From assembly GCA_947448625.1 (NCBI GenBank), contig CANFOT010000008.1, positions 1 through 54,269 of the forward strand: DNA of 54,269 bases. Direction: 5' to 3'. The position numbers and the translations under genes are program-made. Source of the DNA: Burkholderiaceae bacterium (GTDB taxonomy: Bacteria; Pseudomonadota; Gammaproteobacteria; Burkholderiales; Burkholderiaceae). A model generated the notes under the pieces. It was not told the DNA's origin. It worked only from the letters and a program-made list of their open reading frames with translations, and did no database searches. Shown here one piece after another: positions 15,520-23,674 of the stretch. Position 1 is the first letter of the stretch. Every line of letters begins with the position of its first letter.

Positions 15520-16512
15520 TCAGTCGATTTTAACGTTTGCCGACTTCACCACCTTCGCCCATTTATCTTGCTCGCTTTGGGTAATGATGGCAAGCTGTTC
15601 AGAATTAGCAAACTGAGGGTGGATTCCTTGGTTAGCCAGGCGAGACTTAAAGTCTGGGTTAGTCAAAATCTTTCGAATTTCTCTTTCCACTCTAGCGGTA
15701 ATTGCAGGAGATGTTCCCTTGGGTGCGAAGATGGCATATAAGTTTTCAACGTCAAACTGCTTCATGCCATCTTGGCCCATGGTTGGCACGTTGGGCATTA
15801 ATGGTGAGCGCTCTGCCGCGGCAATTGCAATAGGGCGTAATTTGCCACTTTGAATGTGGGGTAGGGATGCCGTCACACTATCAAACATCATTAGGGTATT
15901 GCCAGCAATCAAATCAGGCAAAGCAAATGCGCTTCCTTTGTAGGGAATATGTGTGCCTGTAGCGCCAATACGTTGCATGAACAGAGTTGCCTCCAAATGG
16001 GAGAGGCTGCCATTGCCCTGAGAGGCGTAATTGAAATCACCTTTTTTGGATTTAATAAACGCGATGAGTTCTGGCAAATTTTTTGCTGGCACAGAAGGAT
16101 TGATCACAATTAGGTGCGGAATTGTGCCAACTAAAGCAATGGGCGCAAAGTCCTTAGTGAGGTCTGCAGGGGGATTTTTAAAGAGTGAGTAAGAAATCGA
16201 TTGATTTGTCAGCGCACTAAAAAGAAGAGTGTAGCCATCGGGTGAAGCCTTAGCTGCAGCGCCCAAGGCAATCATTCCGCCTGCACCCGGCTTATTGTCA
16301 ATGACAACGGGTTGACCTAATGCCTCTCCCAGTGGGACGGCTATTGAGCGCGCGAATACATCGGTTGAGCCCCCGGCAGGAAAGGGCAGGATAGCCATAA
16401 TGGGCTTCTTCGGCCAATCGCCTTCCGGCGCCGCAAATGCATTGCTCCACAGCGTTGTTGCCAATAAAAAACCGAACAGTGCGTAGGTAGTTTTGCGCTT
16501 TAGAGGATTCAT
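15520..16512 (-). CDS. Tripartite tricarboxylate transporter-type solute-binding protein (Bug/TctC family)
   Basis: Periplasmic binding protein, 330 aa, with an N-terminal signal peptide ending near AFA (YALFGFLLATTLWSNAFA). Family motifs: ILPFPAGGSTDVFAR, VVIDNKPGAGG, DGYTLLF, HIPYKGSAFALPDLIAG and FAPKGTSPAI. The Gly-Gly/Asp loop after the first strand contacts carboxylate ligands in solved members. No TctA or TctB membrane genes are nearby, as is common for the expanded Bug paralogues of Burkholderiales, which may serve sensing or shared transporters. The neighbouring gamma-glutamyltransferase suggests, without proving, a glutamyl-amide or other carboxylate ligand. Confidence 0.92.
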   Translation of the reverse strand: MNPLKRKTTYALFGFLLATTLWSNAFAAPEGDWPKKPIMAILPFPAGGSTDVFARSIAVPLGEALGQPVVIDNKPGAGGMIALGAAAKASPDGYTLLFSALTNQSISYSLFKNPPADLTKDFAPIALVGTIPHLIVINPSVPAKNLPELIAFIKSKKGDFNYASQGNGSLSHLEATLFMQRIGATGTHIPYKGSAFALPDLIAGNTLMMFDSVTASLPHIQSGKLRPIAIAAAERSPLMPNVPTMGQDGMKQFDVENLYAIFAPKGTSPAITARVEREIRKILTNPDFKSRLANQGIHPQFANSEQLAIITQSEQDKWAKVVKSANVKID

Positions 16513-16687
16513 TTCAATATTCTTTAAGTTGTAGGTTTGTTATGTTGGAAAAATGCTGGTGATTAGAGCTTAGGTCATTGGTGATGAACCATATACGTTC
16601 TGTGATGCTAAATCAGGCTTGGGTGCTCGCTATTAGTGCATGGTGCCCATTTGTGAGGTCATGATCAATATAGGTCAAGTCAATTTG

Positions 16688-17413
16688 CTAGTTAAATAGG
16701 TGATACAAAATTGGAATCGCCACTGCACTGATAACACCATTCATTCCCATAGCCAGGCTGGCATAGGTTCCCGCTTCGGGATGAATGCTAAAGGCTCGTG
16801 AGGTTCCGATACCGTGCGCGCCAATGCCAATTGCAAAGCCTCGCTGCCACCAAGCCTTCATCCCTAATGCATTAAGAATAAACGGCGCCAAAATAGCCCC
16901 CAGAATTCCGGTAGTCACAGCAAAGATCGCCGTCAATGTTGGCGATACACCGATGCGCTCTGCAATACCCATTGCAATTGGGGCAGTGACAGACTTGGGG
17001 TACATCGCGCCGGTAATGCTCACATCAGCCCCCAATAATTTGGCAATATTCACTGCGCTAATAATAGATACCAAGCCGCCAGCAACTAAAGAGGCTAGCA
17101 GGGGGAGTGAGCGCCCCTTTAAGCTACTCAAGCCTCTGTAAATGGGGATAGCTAAGGAGACAGTTGCTGAGCCTAATAAGAAGTGAATGAATTGGGCGCC
17201 TTCAAAGTAGCTTGAGTAGGGCATCTCAATAAACTGAATCACGCTCGCTACCAAAATAATGGCAATTGCCACTGGGTTGGCTAGCGGATTCTGCTTGGTG
17301 CGTCTGTAGATCCAAAGACCAATTTGATAAGCTGCCAAAGTAATAAATAGTGCGAATAAAGGGCTGCCAGATAGGTAAACCCAAATCTCGACAATGGAGT
17401 GCTTTTCGTTCAC
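16688..17413 (-). CDS. lrgB: LrgB/CidB-family membrane protein
   Basis: Integral membrane protein, 241 aa, with about seven hydrophobic segments and the family signatures QFIHFLLGSATVSLAIPIY, PKSVTAPIAMGIAE and AIGIGAHGIGTSRAF. LrgB works with LrgA; the pair was first described as a holin-antiholin-like control of murein hydrolases and autolysis, and relatives carry small carbon compounds (plant PLGG1 exports glycolate; bacterial homologues are linked to pyruvate). Its start overlaps the lrgA stop by four bases, so it is translationally coupled. For a freshwater heterotroph a carboxylate transport role is at least as likely as lysis control. Confidence 0.92.
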   Translation of the reverse strand: MNEKHSIVEIWVYLSGSPLFALFITLAAYQIGLWIYRRTKQNPLANPVAIAIILVASVIQFIEMPYSSYFEGAQFIHFLLGSATVSLAIPIYRGLSSLKGRSLPLLASLVAGGLVSIISAVNIAKLLGADVSITGAMYPKSVTAPIAMGIAERIGVSPTLTAIFAVTTGILGAILAPFILNALGMKAWWQRGFAIGIGAHGIGTSRAFSIHPEAGTYASLAMGMNGVISAVAIPILYHLFN

Positions 17414-17763
17414 TGGTCGACCTCCTTGGGCTTGGAGCTTAGAAAGCGGACAACTACTGCGCTAGTGGCGATTGTGAGAATCACGCTGCCTACCAAGGCG
17501 CTAATGATCGCCAGGGCATTTGCTTTGAGCTGGGGTAGAAATAGAACTACTCCAACAGCAGCGGGAACAAATAAGAGTCCAAGGTATTGGCTAAAAGCAT
17601 CCGCTACATTAGCTAGGTCAGGATTGATGCCTTTGCGCAGTACTAGCCAAAGAATGAGTAGTACTAAGCCAATGACGGGGCCCGGCAGTGTAGGAAGGGC
17701 GAACTTTGAAATAAGCTCGCCTAGGCTTTGAAACAGGAGGATTTGGACAAGACCGGAGATCAT
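17410..17763 (-). CDS. lrgA: LrgA/CidA-family membrane protein
   Basis: Holin-like membrane protein of 117 aa with four hydrophobic segments and the CidA/LrgA signatures LPTLPGPVIGLVLL near the first helix and LGLLFVPAAVGVV in the middle. It is the partner of LrgB immediately downstream (4-base overlap). It heads a minus-strand run lrgA-lrgB, then a TctC-type binding protein and gamma-glutamyltransferase. It is divergent from the molybdenum hydroxylase/sox operon, so the 137 bases upstream must hold promoters for both directions; no clear operator was seen there. Confidence 0.92.
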   Translation of the reverse strand: MISGLVQILLFQSLGELISKFALPTLPGPVIGLVLLILWLVLRKGINPDLANVADAFSQYLGLLFVPAAVGVVLFLPQLKANALAIISALVGSVILTIATSAVVVRFLSSKPKEVDQ

Positions 17764-17900
17764 GGTCTGATCTTACTGCTCCGCAATATATGTTGCAAAG
17801 CAATAAGTCATTTCTTGGTTAAGATAAACACATAAAAAGTGGGGTCTTTTCTGGCTGGATCGATACGACTTCATTATTGAAAACTTACAGGAGAGCCCTC

Positions 17901-18350
17901 ATGGCCGATTTAAACGTCAATGGTAAAAAGTACAAGATAGATGTGGATCCCGAAACCCCTTTGTTATGGGTGATACGCGATCATGTTGGTTTAACTGGTA
18001 CTAAGTATGGTTGTGGCGTAGGTCAATGTGGCGCATGTACGGTCCTCTTTGAAGGTCAAGCGATTCGTAGTTGCTCTATTCCAGTGAGTGTGGCTGAGGG
18101 CAAGAAGATCGAAACCATCGAAAGCCTAGAAAAAAATGGCCAGCTCTCTAAAGTGCAAAAAGCCTGGGTTGATAACCAGGTTCCACAGTGTGGATACTGC
18201 CAGTCTGGCATGGTGATGGCTACCACCGCTTTGCTGCGCAACACCCCAAAACCAACGGATGCCCAGATCGATGCTGCAGTAACTAACATCTGCCGTTGCG
18301 GGACTTTCCAACAAGTGCGTGATGCGATTCATGCTGTGAGCAAGGCGTAA
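17901..18350 (+). CDS. Molybdenum hydroxylase small subunit, [2Fe-2S] (isoquinoline 1-oxidoreductase alpha type)
   Basis: Electron-transfer subunit, 149 aa from ATG 17901, which has a good Shine-Dalgarno (CAGGAG); an upstream TTG at 17877 is not needed. It carries two [2Fe-2S] clusters: the plant-ferredoxin type (CGVGQCGACTV ... RSC) and the helical type (CGYCQSGM ... CRCGTF). Both cysteine sets are complete. It is the partner of the large subunit nine bases downstream. Such two-subunit enzymes hydroxylate N-heterocycles or aldehydes and lack the FAD subunit of xanthine dehydrogenase, so they pass electrons to an external acceptor such as a c-type cytochrome. Substrate unknown. Confidence 0.92.
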   Translation: MADLNVNGKKYKIDVDPETPLLWVIRDHVGLTGTKYGCGVGQCGACTVLFEGQAIRSCSIPVSVAEGKKIETIESLEKNGQLSKVQKAWVDNQVPQCGYCQSGMVMATTALLRNTPKPTDAQIDAAVTNICRCGTFQQVRDAIHAVSKA

Positions 18351-18359
18351 GGAGCGATC

Positions 18360-20591
18360 ATGACTAAAACGATTAATACAGCAACTACCAATAATTCACG
18401 TCGCCACTTTATTGTTGGGTCTAGCGCTATTGCAGCAGGCTTGGCGATTGGCTTTGACTTCTCTTTCATCTCCGCAGCCAATGCTGCTATGGGAACTGGT
18501 ACTACTTCGATGACTCCTCTCGCGACACCAGAAATTGGTGTTTGGGTGGTGGTAAAGCCAAATGATGACGTCGTTGTTCGCATCGTACGCTCTGAAATGG
18601 GTCAGGGAACGATCACTGGTTTAGCTCAAATGGTTGCCGAAGAGTTGCAGTGCGACTGGAAAAAAGTCTCTTATGAGTATCCATCTCCAGCAGAGAGTCT
18701 TAAGCGCAAGCAAGCCTGGGGTAGTTACTCTACTGGTGGAAGTCGCGGTATTCGTACTTCTGAGCAGTATGTTCGTAAGGGTGGTGCAGCGGCTCGCATG
18801 ATGTTGGTTCAAGCTGCAGCAAATCAGTGGAACGTTCCTGCATCGGAATGCGTTGCTAAAGATAGCGTAATTACACACACTCCATCTGGACGTAAAACCA
18901 CTTTCGGAAAAGTGTCCGTTGCCGCCTCTCAATTAGCAGTGCCAACAGAAGTCCCATTAAAGGACCCCAAAGAGTGGACGCTGATTGGTAAGCCAGTTAA
19001 TCGTATTGACGGTGTTGCGGATAAAGTTACTGGTAAGCAGATCTATGCGATTGATTTGAAGATGCCTGGTATGTTGGTTGCGACGATTAAAGAGTCTCCT
19101 GTATTTGGGGGTAAAGTAAAGAGTTATGACGCCTCTAAGGCTTCTAGCATGAAGGGTGTCAAGAAAGTTGTTCAGGTTGGCGACTCTGCTGTTGCGGTTG
19201 TGGCGGATACCTTTTGGCAGGCAAAAACAGCTTTGGATGCAGTTAGCATTAACTGGGATAACGGTACTAATGGTGATGTTTCAAGTGCCACCATCAAGAA
19301 GATGCTGGAGGGCGGCCTTACTGCAAACGATGCATTTGTAGGTAACTCCAACGGTGATGCGCAAGAAGCCATCAGCAAAGCCTCCAAAACCATTGAGGCA
19401 ACCTATTTCTACCCATTCTTGAATCATGCAACGCTAGAGCCACAAACTGCTACTGCAAAGTGGACTCCCGATTCTTGTGAAGCTTGGGTTCCAACTCAAG
19501 ATGGTGAAGCTTCTTTGGCAGCCGTGATCGCGGCATCTGGTTTGCCCGCAGAAAAGTGCAATGCCTATAAGGTGAACCTCGGAGGCGGATTTGGTCGCCG
19601 TGGCGCATTTCAGGACTACACAACACAGGCTGTCAATATTGCCAAGCAAATGCCCGGCACACCAATCAAATTGATTTGGACTCGCGAAGAAGATATGACG
19701 CAGGGCCGCTATCACCCGATCATGATGTGTAAGATGACTGCAGCCTTGGATGATAAGAAAAATATCACTGCTCTGAATATGCGTTTATCTGGCCAATCTA
19801 TTTTGGCCTCAGTTCGTCCTGCTGTAGTTGCCTCTAATAAAGGCAAAGATCCAGCGGTATTTCAAGGTTTAGATGAGGCTGGCGAGCATGGTATTACTTA
19901 CAGCTTTCCGAATTTGATGGTTGATCATGCTATGCGTAATACGCACGTGCCACCTGGTTTTTGGCGCGGCGTGAATGTCAATCAAAATGCGATCTTCCTA
20001 GAAACGTTTATGGACGAGATGGCTGAGGCAGCGGGTGTAGATGCAGTCGAGTTCCGTCGTAAGCATATGGAGAAGTTTCCACGTGCCGTGGCAGTGCTCA
20101 ATGCGGTAGCTGATGGGATTGGTTGGACCAAGCCTGCTAAGGCTGGCGTATTCCGGGGTGTTGCTCAGATGCGTTCTTATGGCAGTTATGTTGCCGCAGC
20201 TTGCGAGCTATCGGTAAGCGCTGACAATGAGGTGAAGATTCATCGTATTGTGGCTGCGACTGATCCTGGTTATGTGGTTAACCCAGCGCAAGTTGCTCGT
20301 CAGGTTGCGGGCTCCTTCGTGTACGGCCTATCTGCACTTTTCGAAGAAGAAATCACTCTCGAGAAGGGTGCAGTTGTACAGAAGAACTTTGACACATTTA
20401 ACTCTATTCGCCTCTCTCAGATGCCTAAGGTAGAAACCATCATCATTCAAGGTGGCGGCAAAGAGTGGGGTGGTGTTGGTGAGCCGACGATTGCAGTTGC
20501 AGCGCCAGCGGTTCTAAATGCTATTTATCGTGCGACAGGTAAGCGCTTGCGCACTGTCCCATTGAAAAATAGCGGCATTAAATTGGTGTAG
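18360..20591 (+). CDS. Molybdenum hydroxylase large subunit, Tat-exported (isoquinoline 1-oxidoreductase beta type)
   Basis: Molybdopterin catalytic subunit, 743 aa. The N-terminus is a twin-arginine signal (SRRHFIVGSSAIAAGLAIG) with a likely cut after SAANA, so the folded enzyme should act in the periplasm. Domain order is of the IorB type, with the two aldehyde-oxidase halves fused: VRIVRSEMGQGTITGLAQ, then GGGFGRRGAFQDY and WRGVNVNQN. The cofactor-side glutamate sits in WGGVGEPTIAVAAPA near the C-terminus. All these are intact. A soxXYZA cluster starts 46 bases downstream on the same strand. Delivery of electrons to SoxX or another cytochrome is possible but is inference. Confidence 0.92.
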   Translation: MTKTINTATTNNSRRHFIVGSSAIAAGLAIGFDFSFISAANAAMGTGTTSMTPLATPEIGVWVVVKPNDDVVVRIVRSEMGQGTITGLAQMVAEELQCDWKKVSYEYPSPAESLKRKQAWGSYSTGGSRGIRTSEQYVRKGGAAARMMLVQAAANQWNVPASECVAKDSVITHTPSGRKTTFGKVSVAASQLAVPTEVPLKDPKEWTLIGKPVNRIDGVADKVTGKQIYAIDLKMPGMLVATIKESPVFGGKVKSYDASKASSMKGVKKVVQVGDSAVAVVADTFWQAKTALDAVSINWDNGTNGDVSSATIKKMLEGGLTANDAFVGNSNGDAQEAISKASKTIEATYFYPFLNHATLEPQTATAKWTPDSCEAWVPTQDGEASLAAVIAASGLPAEKCNAYKVNLGGGFGRRGAFQDYTTQAVNIAKQMPGTPIKLIWTREEDMTQGRYHPIMMCKMTAALDDKKNITALNMRLSGQSILASVRPAVVASNKGKDPAVFQGLDEAGEHGITYSFPNLMVDHAMRNTHVPPGFWRGVNVNQNAIFLETFMDEMAEAAGVDAVEFRRKHMEKFPRAVAVLNAVADGIGWTKPAKAGVFRGVAQMRSYGSYVAAACELSVSADNEVKIHRIVAATDPGYVVNPAQVARQVAGSFVYGLSALFEEEITLEKGAVVQKNFDTFNSIRLSQMPKVETIIIQGGGKEWGGVGEPTIAVAAPAVLNAIYRATGKRLRTVPLKNSGIKLV

Positions 20592-20637
20592 TCCTAGTAA
20601 TAAAAAGGGTCAGGTAATTAGCTATGGGCATGCAGGA

Positions 20638-21087
20638 ATGAGGCGAACGCTAGCGGCATTATTGCTAGGGACATCAACTCTTTTCCTGCCATGCTTGGCG
20701 TACTCTCAAACTTGGGCAGGGGATTTGATTCAAAATCCCCTCACTTCTTCCCCTGGGGATATTGCTAGAGGTCGCGCCATTGTGGGTAGTCGTCAAGTCG
20801 GCTTATGTTTGTTGTGCCATAGCGGGCCATTCCCGGAAGAGCGCTTTCAGGGTAATCTGGCGCCTGATTTAACTGCCAGTGTGGGCCACTCTACCGCAGC
20901 TCAATTGCGGGCGCGTTTGGTTGATCCAGGCCGCTTTAATCCCGCCAGCATCATGCCTGCTTATTACCGTACAACGGGCCTCACTCGTGTTGTCCCCAAG
21001 TTTGTCGATCAAACTATATTAAGCGCTCAAGAGATTGAGGATGTGGTCGCTTTCTTGGTGAGTCTTCAATCAAATTCCATTCAATAA
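20638..21087 (+). CDS. soxX: Sulfur-oxidation monohaem cytochrome c SoxX
   Basis: Periplasmic cytochrome subunit of SoxXA, 149 aa. Signal peptide about 1-23 (LAALLLGTSTLFLPCLAYS). The single haem site is CLLCH (about 58-62), with the distal ligand expected from SIMPAYYRT; the C-terminal helix EIEDVVAFLVSLQ is typical of class I cytochromes. SoxXA joins thiosulfate to the cysteine of SoxY. An AGGA sequence stands right against the ATG, too close for good use. A five-codon ORF (20624-20641) with a better-placed AGG overlaps the start as ATGA and may couple translation. Confidence 0.92.
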   Translation: MRRTLAALLLGTSTLFLPCLAYSQTWAGDLIQNPLTSSPGDIARGRAIVGSRQVGLCLLCHSGPFPEERFQGNLAPDLTASVGHSTAAQLRARLVDPGRFNPASIMPAYYRTTGLTRVVPKFVDQTILSAQEIEDVVAFLVSLQSNSIQ

Positions 21088-21117
21088 CTACCGAATATTT
21101 AGTAGAGTGAAATCAAT

Positions 21118-21603
21118 ATGACCGATTTGATACTGAGTTCAAATACGACAAAACTGAGTCGACGCATGTATTTATCTGTGCTTGGCCTTTTGGGTTTATC
21201 GGGTTGGATGTCGCCAGGTTTACTCATGGCTAAAAAACCAGAGGCGATGGAGGCGATCGCAAAGATTGTGGGGTCCAGTTCTATTCAGGATGGTCGAGTG
21301 AACTTGGTCATTCCCCCTCTGGTGGAGAGCGGTAACTTGGTGGTACTCAAACTTTCCATAGAGAGTCCAATGACTGCAAGCGACTACGTTAAGGCAGTGC
21401 ATGTCATTGCGGAGGGCAATCCGCTCCCCAACATCTTTACTGCATATTTCACGCCGCGTTCTGGCCGAGCTGAGTTAACTACGCGTGTTAGATTAGCTGA
21501 CTCGCAAAGAGTGTGGGCGATTGCTCAAATGAGTAATGGCAGTTTTTGGCAAGGCTACGCTGACACCTTAGTAACCCTATCTGCGTGCACGGAGGTGGTA
21601 TGA
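21118..21603 (+). CDS. soxY: Sulfur carrier subunit SoxY, with a non-canonical C-terminus
   Basis: Thiosulfate carrier subunit, 161 aa. The N-terminus is a twin-arginine signal (LSRRMYLSVLGLLGLSG), as usual for SoxY, which carries SoxZ out with it. The body shows the family pattern (VKAVHVIAEGNPLPNIFTAYFTP, RVRLADSQRVWAIAQMSNG). In model SoxY proteins the protein ends in a flexible GGCGG arm whose Cys holds the sulfur chain. Here the end is TLSACTEVV, with one Cys at 157 but no glycines and four more residues after it. The cysteine is kept, so function is possible, yet the swinging arm should be stiffer. Its stop overlaps the soxZ start. Confidence 0.88.
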   Translation: MTDLILSSNTTKLSRRMYLSVLGLLGLSGWMSPGLLMAKKPEAMEAIAKIVGSSSIQDGRVNLVIPPLVESGNLVVLKLSIESPMTASDYVKAVHVIAEGNPLPNIFTAYFTPRSGRAELTTRVRLADSQRVWAIAQMSNGSFWQGYADTLVTLSACTEVV

Positions 21604-21932
21604 GCAAGACCTCGCGTACGGGCATCACAATGCCGGCCCAGGCAAAAAAAGATGCGATTATTGAGATTCGAGCCATTGCCCAGCACGATATGGAGACGGG
21701 CTATCGATACACTGAAGATGGCAAGCGTATACCCCGTGACATTATTCGTCTCTTTACTTGCCAGTACAACGGCGAGGAAGTATTCAGGGCGGATTTTTAT
21801 CCGGGCATTGGCGCCAACCCCCTCATCATCTTCACTACCGTTGCAGTGGCATCTGGGGTGCTGGAGTTTAAATGGGTGGGGGATGACGGCTATGAGGCAG
21901 TAAATCAAGCGCAAATCACTGTCTTCTCGTGA
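21600..21932 (+). CDS. soxZ: Sulfur carrier subunit SoxZ
   Basis: Partner of SoxY, 110 aa from ATG 21600, which overlaps the SoxY stop (ATGA) and has a GGAGGT Shine-Dalgarno inside the soxY end; the upstream GTG at 21585 would place that sequence inside the gene. Family signatures: EIRAIAQHDMETGYR, GKRIPRDIIRLFTCQYNG, FYPGIGANPLIIFTT and WVGDDGY. No signal peptide, as expected, because SoxYZ is exported as a complex by the SoxY Tat signal. It is one-base coupled to soxA downstream (TGATG). Confidence 0.94.
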   Translation: MSKTSRTGITMPAQAKKDAIIEIRAIAQHDMETGYRYTEDGKRIPRDIIRLFTCQYNGEEVFRADFYPGIGANPLIIFTTVAVASGVLEFKWVGDDGYEAVNQAQITVFS

Positions 21933-22714
21933 TGTTCCTCTCAACCTGCATTCGTTTGCTGCCAATCCTGGTAATGCTAGTTGGTACTAATTTTAGTTTC
22001 GCTTCTGAAGTATTAAAAGATTCTCGGCAATCGAGTTATCAGTTGATGACTTCGGAGAATCAAGCAATGCAGGACGACCCCAATTTAAATCCCGCTCTAT
22101 TTTGGGTAATGGATGGCCATACCCTTTGGAAGGAAAGGCTTGGCCAAAAGAATATTGCTTGTGCATCTTGTCACGGTGATAGCGGGCAGAAGATGGCTGG
22201 CGTGGCGACACGGTTTCCTAAAGTGCAAAACGGACGGTTGCAGACTTTAGAGGGGCAAATTAATCAATGTCGTACATCAAAGCAAGAGGCCTCAGCACTC
22301 GCTTATGAAAGCAAAGAACTCTTGGCCTTAACAACTTTTGTAGCTGCTCAATCAAAGGGCTTGCCAATTGATGTTCAAGCAACATCTCAGAATAGGAAAG
22401 ATTTGCAACGCGGTCGCCAGTTCTTTAATGACAGAATGGGACAGCTCAATTTATCTTGCGCTCAATGCCATCAAGAGCGAGCTGGCTTAAAACTAGGAGG
22501 GAGTCTGATTCCTCAGGGTCACCCCACCGCTTATCCAATCTACCGTATTGAATGGCAGACCATGGGATCTTTGCAAAGACGTCTACGTAACTGTATGAGT
22601 GGGGTGCGCGCTAAGCAGTTTGAGTATGGCTCAACTGAAATGGCCCAGTTGGAGTTATTTCTGATGTGGCGAGCGAGAGGAATGCCCCTGGAAACTCCAG
22701 GGGTCCGACCTTAG
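21932..22714 (+). CDS. soxA: Sulfur-oxidation dihaem cytochrome SoxA
   Basis: Catalytic cytochrome of the SoxXA complex, 260 aa from ATG 21932 inside the soxZ stop. Signal peptide about 1-25 (LLPILVMLVGTNFSFAS). Two haem sites are present, CASCH and CAQCH, so it is the dihaem form. The cysteine expected to ligate the active haem lies in RNCMSGVRA near the C-terminus, and FEYGSTEMAQLELFLMWRARG is the family's closing helix. It is the last gene of the operon. No soxB, soxC or soxD follows in the window: the next gene, purU, is convergent, with only eight bases between the two stops. Confidence 0.94.
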   Translation: MFLSTCIRLLPILVMLVGTNFSFASEVLKDSRQSSYQLMTSENQAMQDDPNLNPALFWVMDGHTLWKERLGQKNIACASCHGDSGQKMAGVATRFPKVQNGRLQTLEGQINQCRTSKQEASALAYESKELLALTTFVAAQSKGLPIDVQATSQNRKDLQRGRQFFNDRMGQLNLSCAQCHQERAGLKLGGSLIPQGHPTAYPIYRIEWQTMGSLQRRLRNCMSGVRAKQFEYGSTEMAQLELFLMWRARGMPLETPGVRP

Positions 22715-22722
22715 GGTGGAGC

Positions 22723-23577
22723 TTAGTCTGAGAAGACTACGGAAGTAGCGCCGTTAATCAAAACACGATCATGCAAGTAATAGCGAAGGGCGCGAGACAA
22801 TACGGTGCGCTCTAGATCGCGACCTTTGCGAACTAAGTCTTCAGGCGTATCGCCATGGGTTACGCGGGTCACATCTTGCTCAATAATTGGACCTTCATCC
22901 AAGTCACTGGTCACAAAGTGCGCAGTTGCACCAATCAACTTAATGCCGCGGGCATGTGCTTGATGGTAGGGCTTGGCACCTTTAAAGCTTGGCAAGAAAG
23001 AGTGATGAACGTTGATGCATCGTCCAGAAAGCTTGGTTGATAAATCATCCGACAAAATTTGCATGTAGCGCGCCAAAATCACCATATCCACTTTTGAGTC
23101 AGCCACGATTTCTAGGAGCTTTGCTTCTTGGGCTGGCTTGGTCTCTGGTGTTACGGGTAAGTGATAAAATGGAATATCTGCAAAATCAATGCTGGAGTAC
23201 ACCTCGCGTGGGTGATTGGAAACAATTCCACTGATGATCATTGGCAATTCACCGATACGCCAGCGGTAGAGAAGATCCACCAAGCAATGATCGAGTTTGG
23301 ACGCCATGATCAAGACGCGCTTTAAATCCTTAACGGCACGCAAGTCCCAAGTGAGATCAAAGCGTTTGGCGATTTCTACAAAACCTGCTTTAAGGGAGTT
23401 GGCATCAGCGCTGCAACTAAAGCTGACACGCATAAAGAAGCGCTTTGAGGCCTTATCATCGAATTGCTGAGCTTCTTCGATGTCGCCACCCAATTCAAAA
23501 ATATAGGTTGATACGGCAGCAACTATTCCGGGTCTATTTGGACAGGTGAGTGTGAGGTAGTAATTTTCTGTGGTCAT
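22723..23577 (-). CDS. purU: Formyltetrahydrofolate deformylase
   Basis: Cytoplasmic hydrolase releasing formate from 10-formyltetrahydrofolate, 284 aa, normal length. An N-terminal ACT-like domain ([18 protein letters not shown]) is followed by the formyltransferase fold with the catalytic region [24 protein letters not shown], then [17 protein letters not shown] and VTRVTHGDT. The ACT part fits the glycine/methionine control known for E. coli PurU. The formate made could feed the formate dehydrogenase encoded at 40-45 kb, though the genes are far apart. Confidence 0.95.
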   Translation of the reverse strand: MTTENYYLTLTCPNRPGIVAAVSTYIFELGGDIEEAQQFDDKASKRFFMRVSFSCSADANSLKAGFVEIAKRFDLTWDLRAVKDLKRVLIMASKLDHCLVDLLYRWRIGELPMIISGIVSNHPREVYSSIDFADIPFYHLPVTPETKPAQEAKLLEIVADSKVDMVILARYMQILSDDLSTKLSGRCINVHHSFLPSFKGAKPYHQAHARGIKLIGATAHFVTSDLDEGPIIEQDVTRVTHGDTPEDLVRKGRDLERTVLSRALRYYLHDRVLINGATSVVFSD

Positions 23578-23674
23578 GGCTTTAATGGGGCAAATATTGC
23601 TGATAAAGCGTAATTTTAGACTGCTTGCCTCATTCGCATACTAGGCGCGATGCGGAGATAGCAAAAAAGACGTT

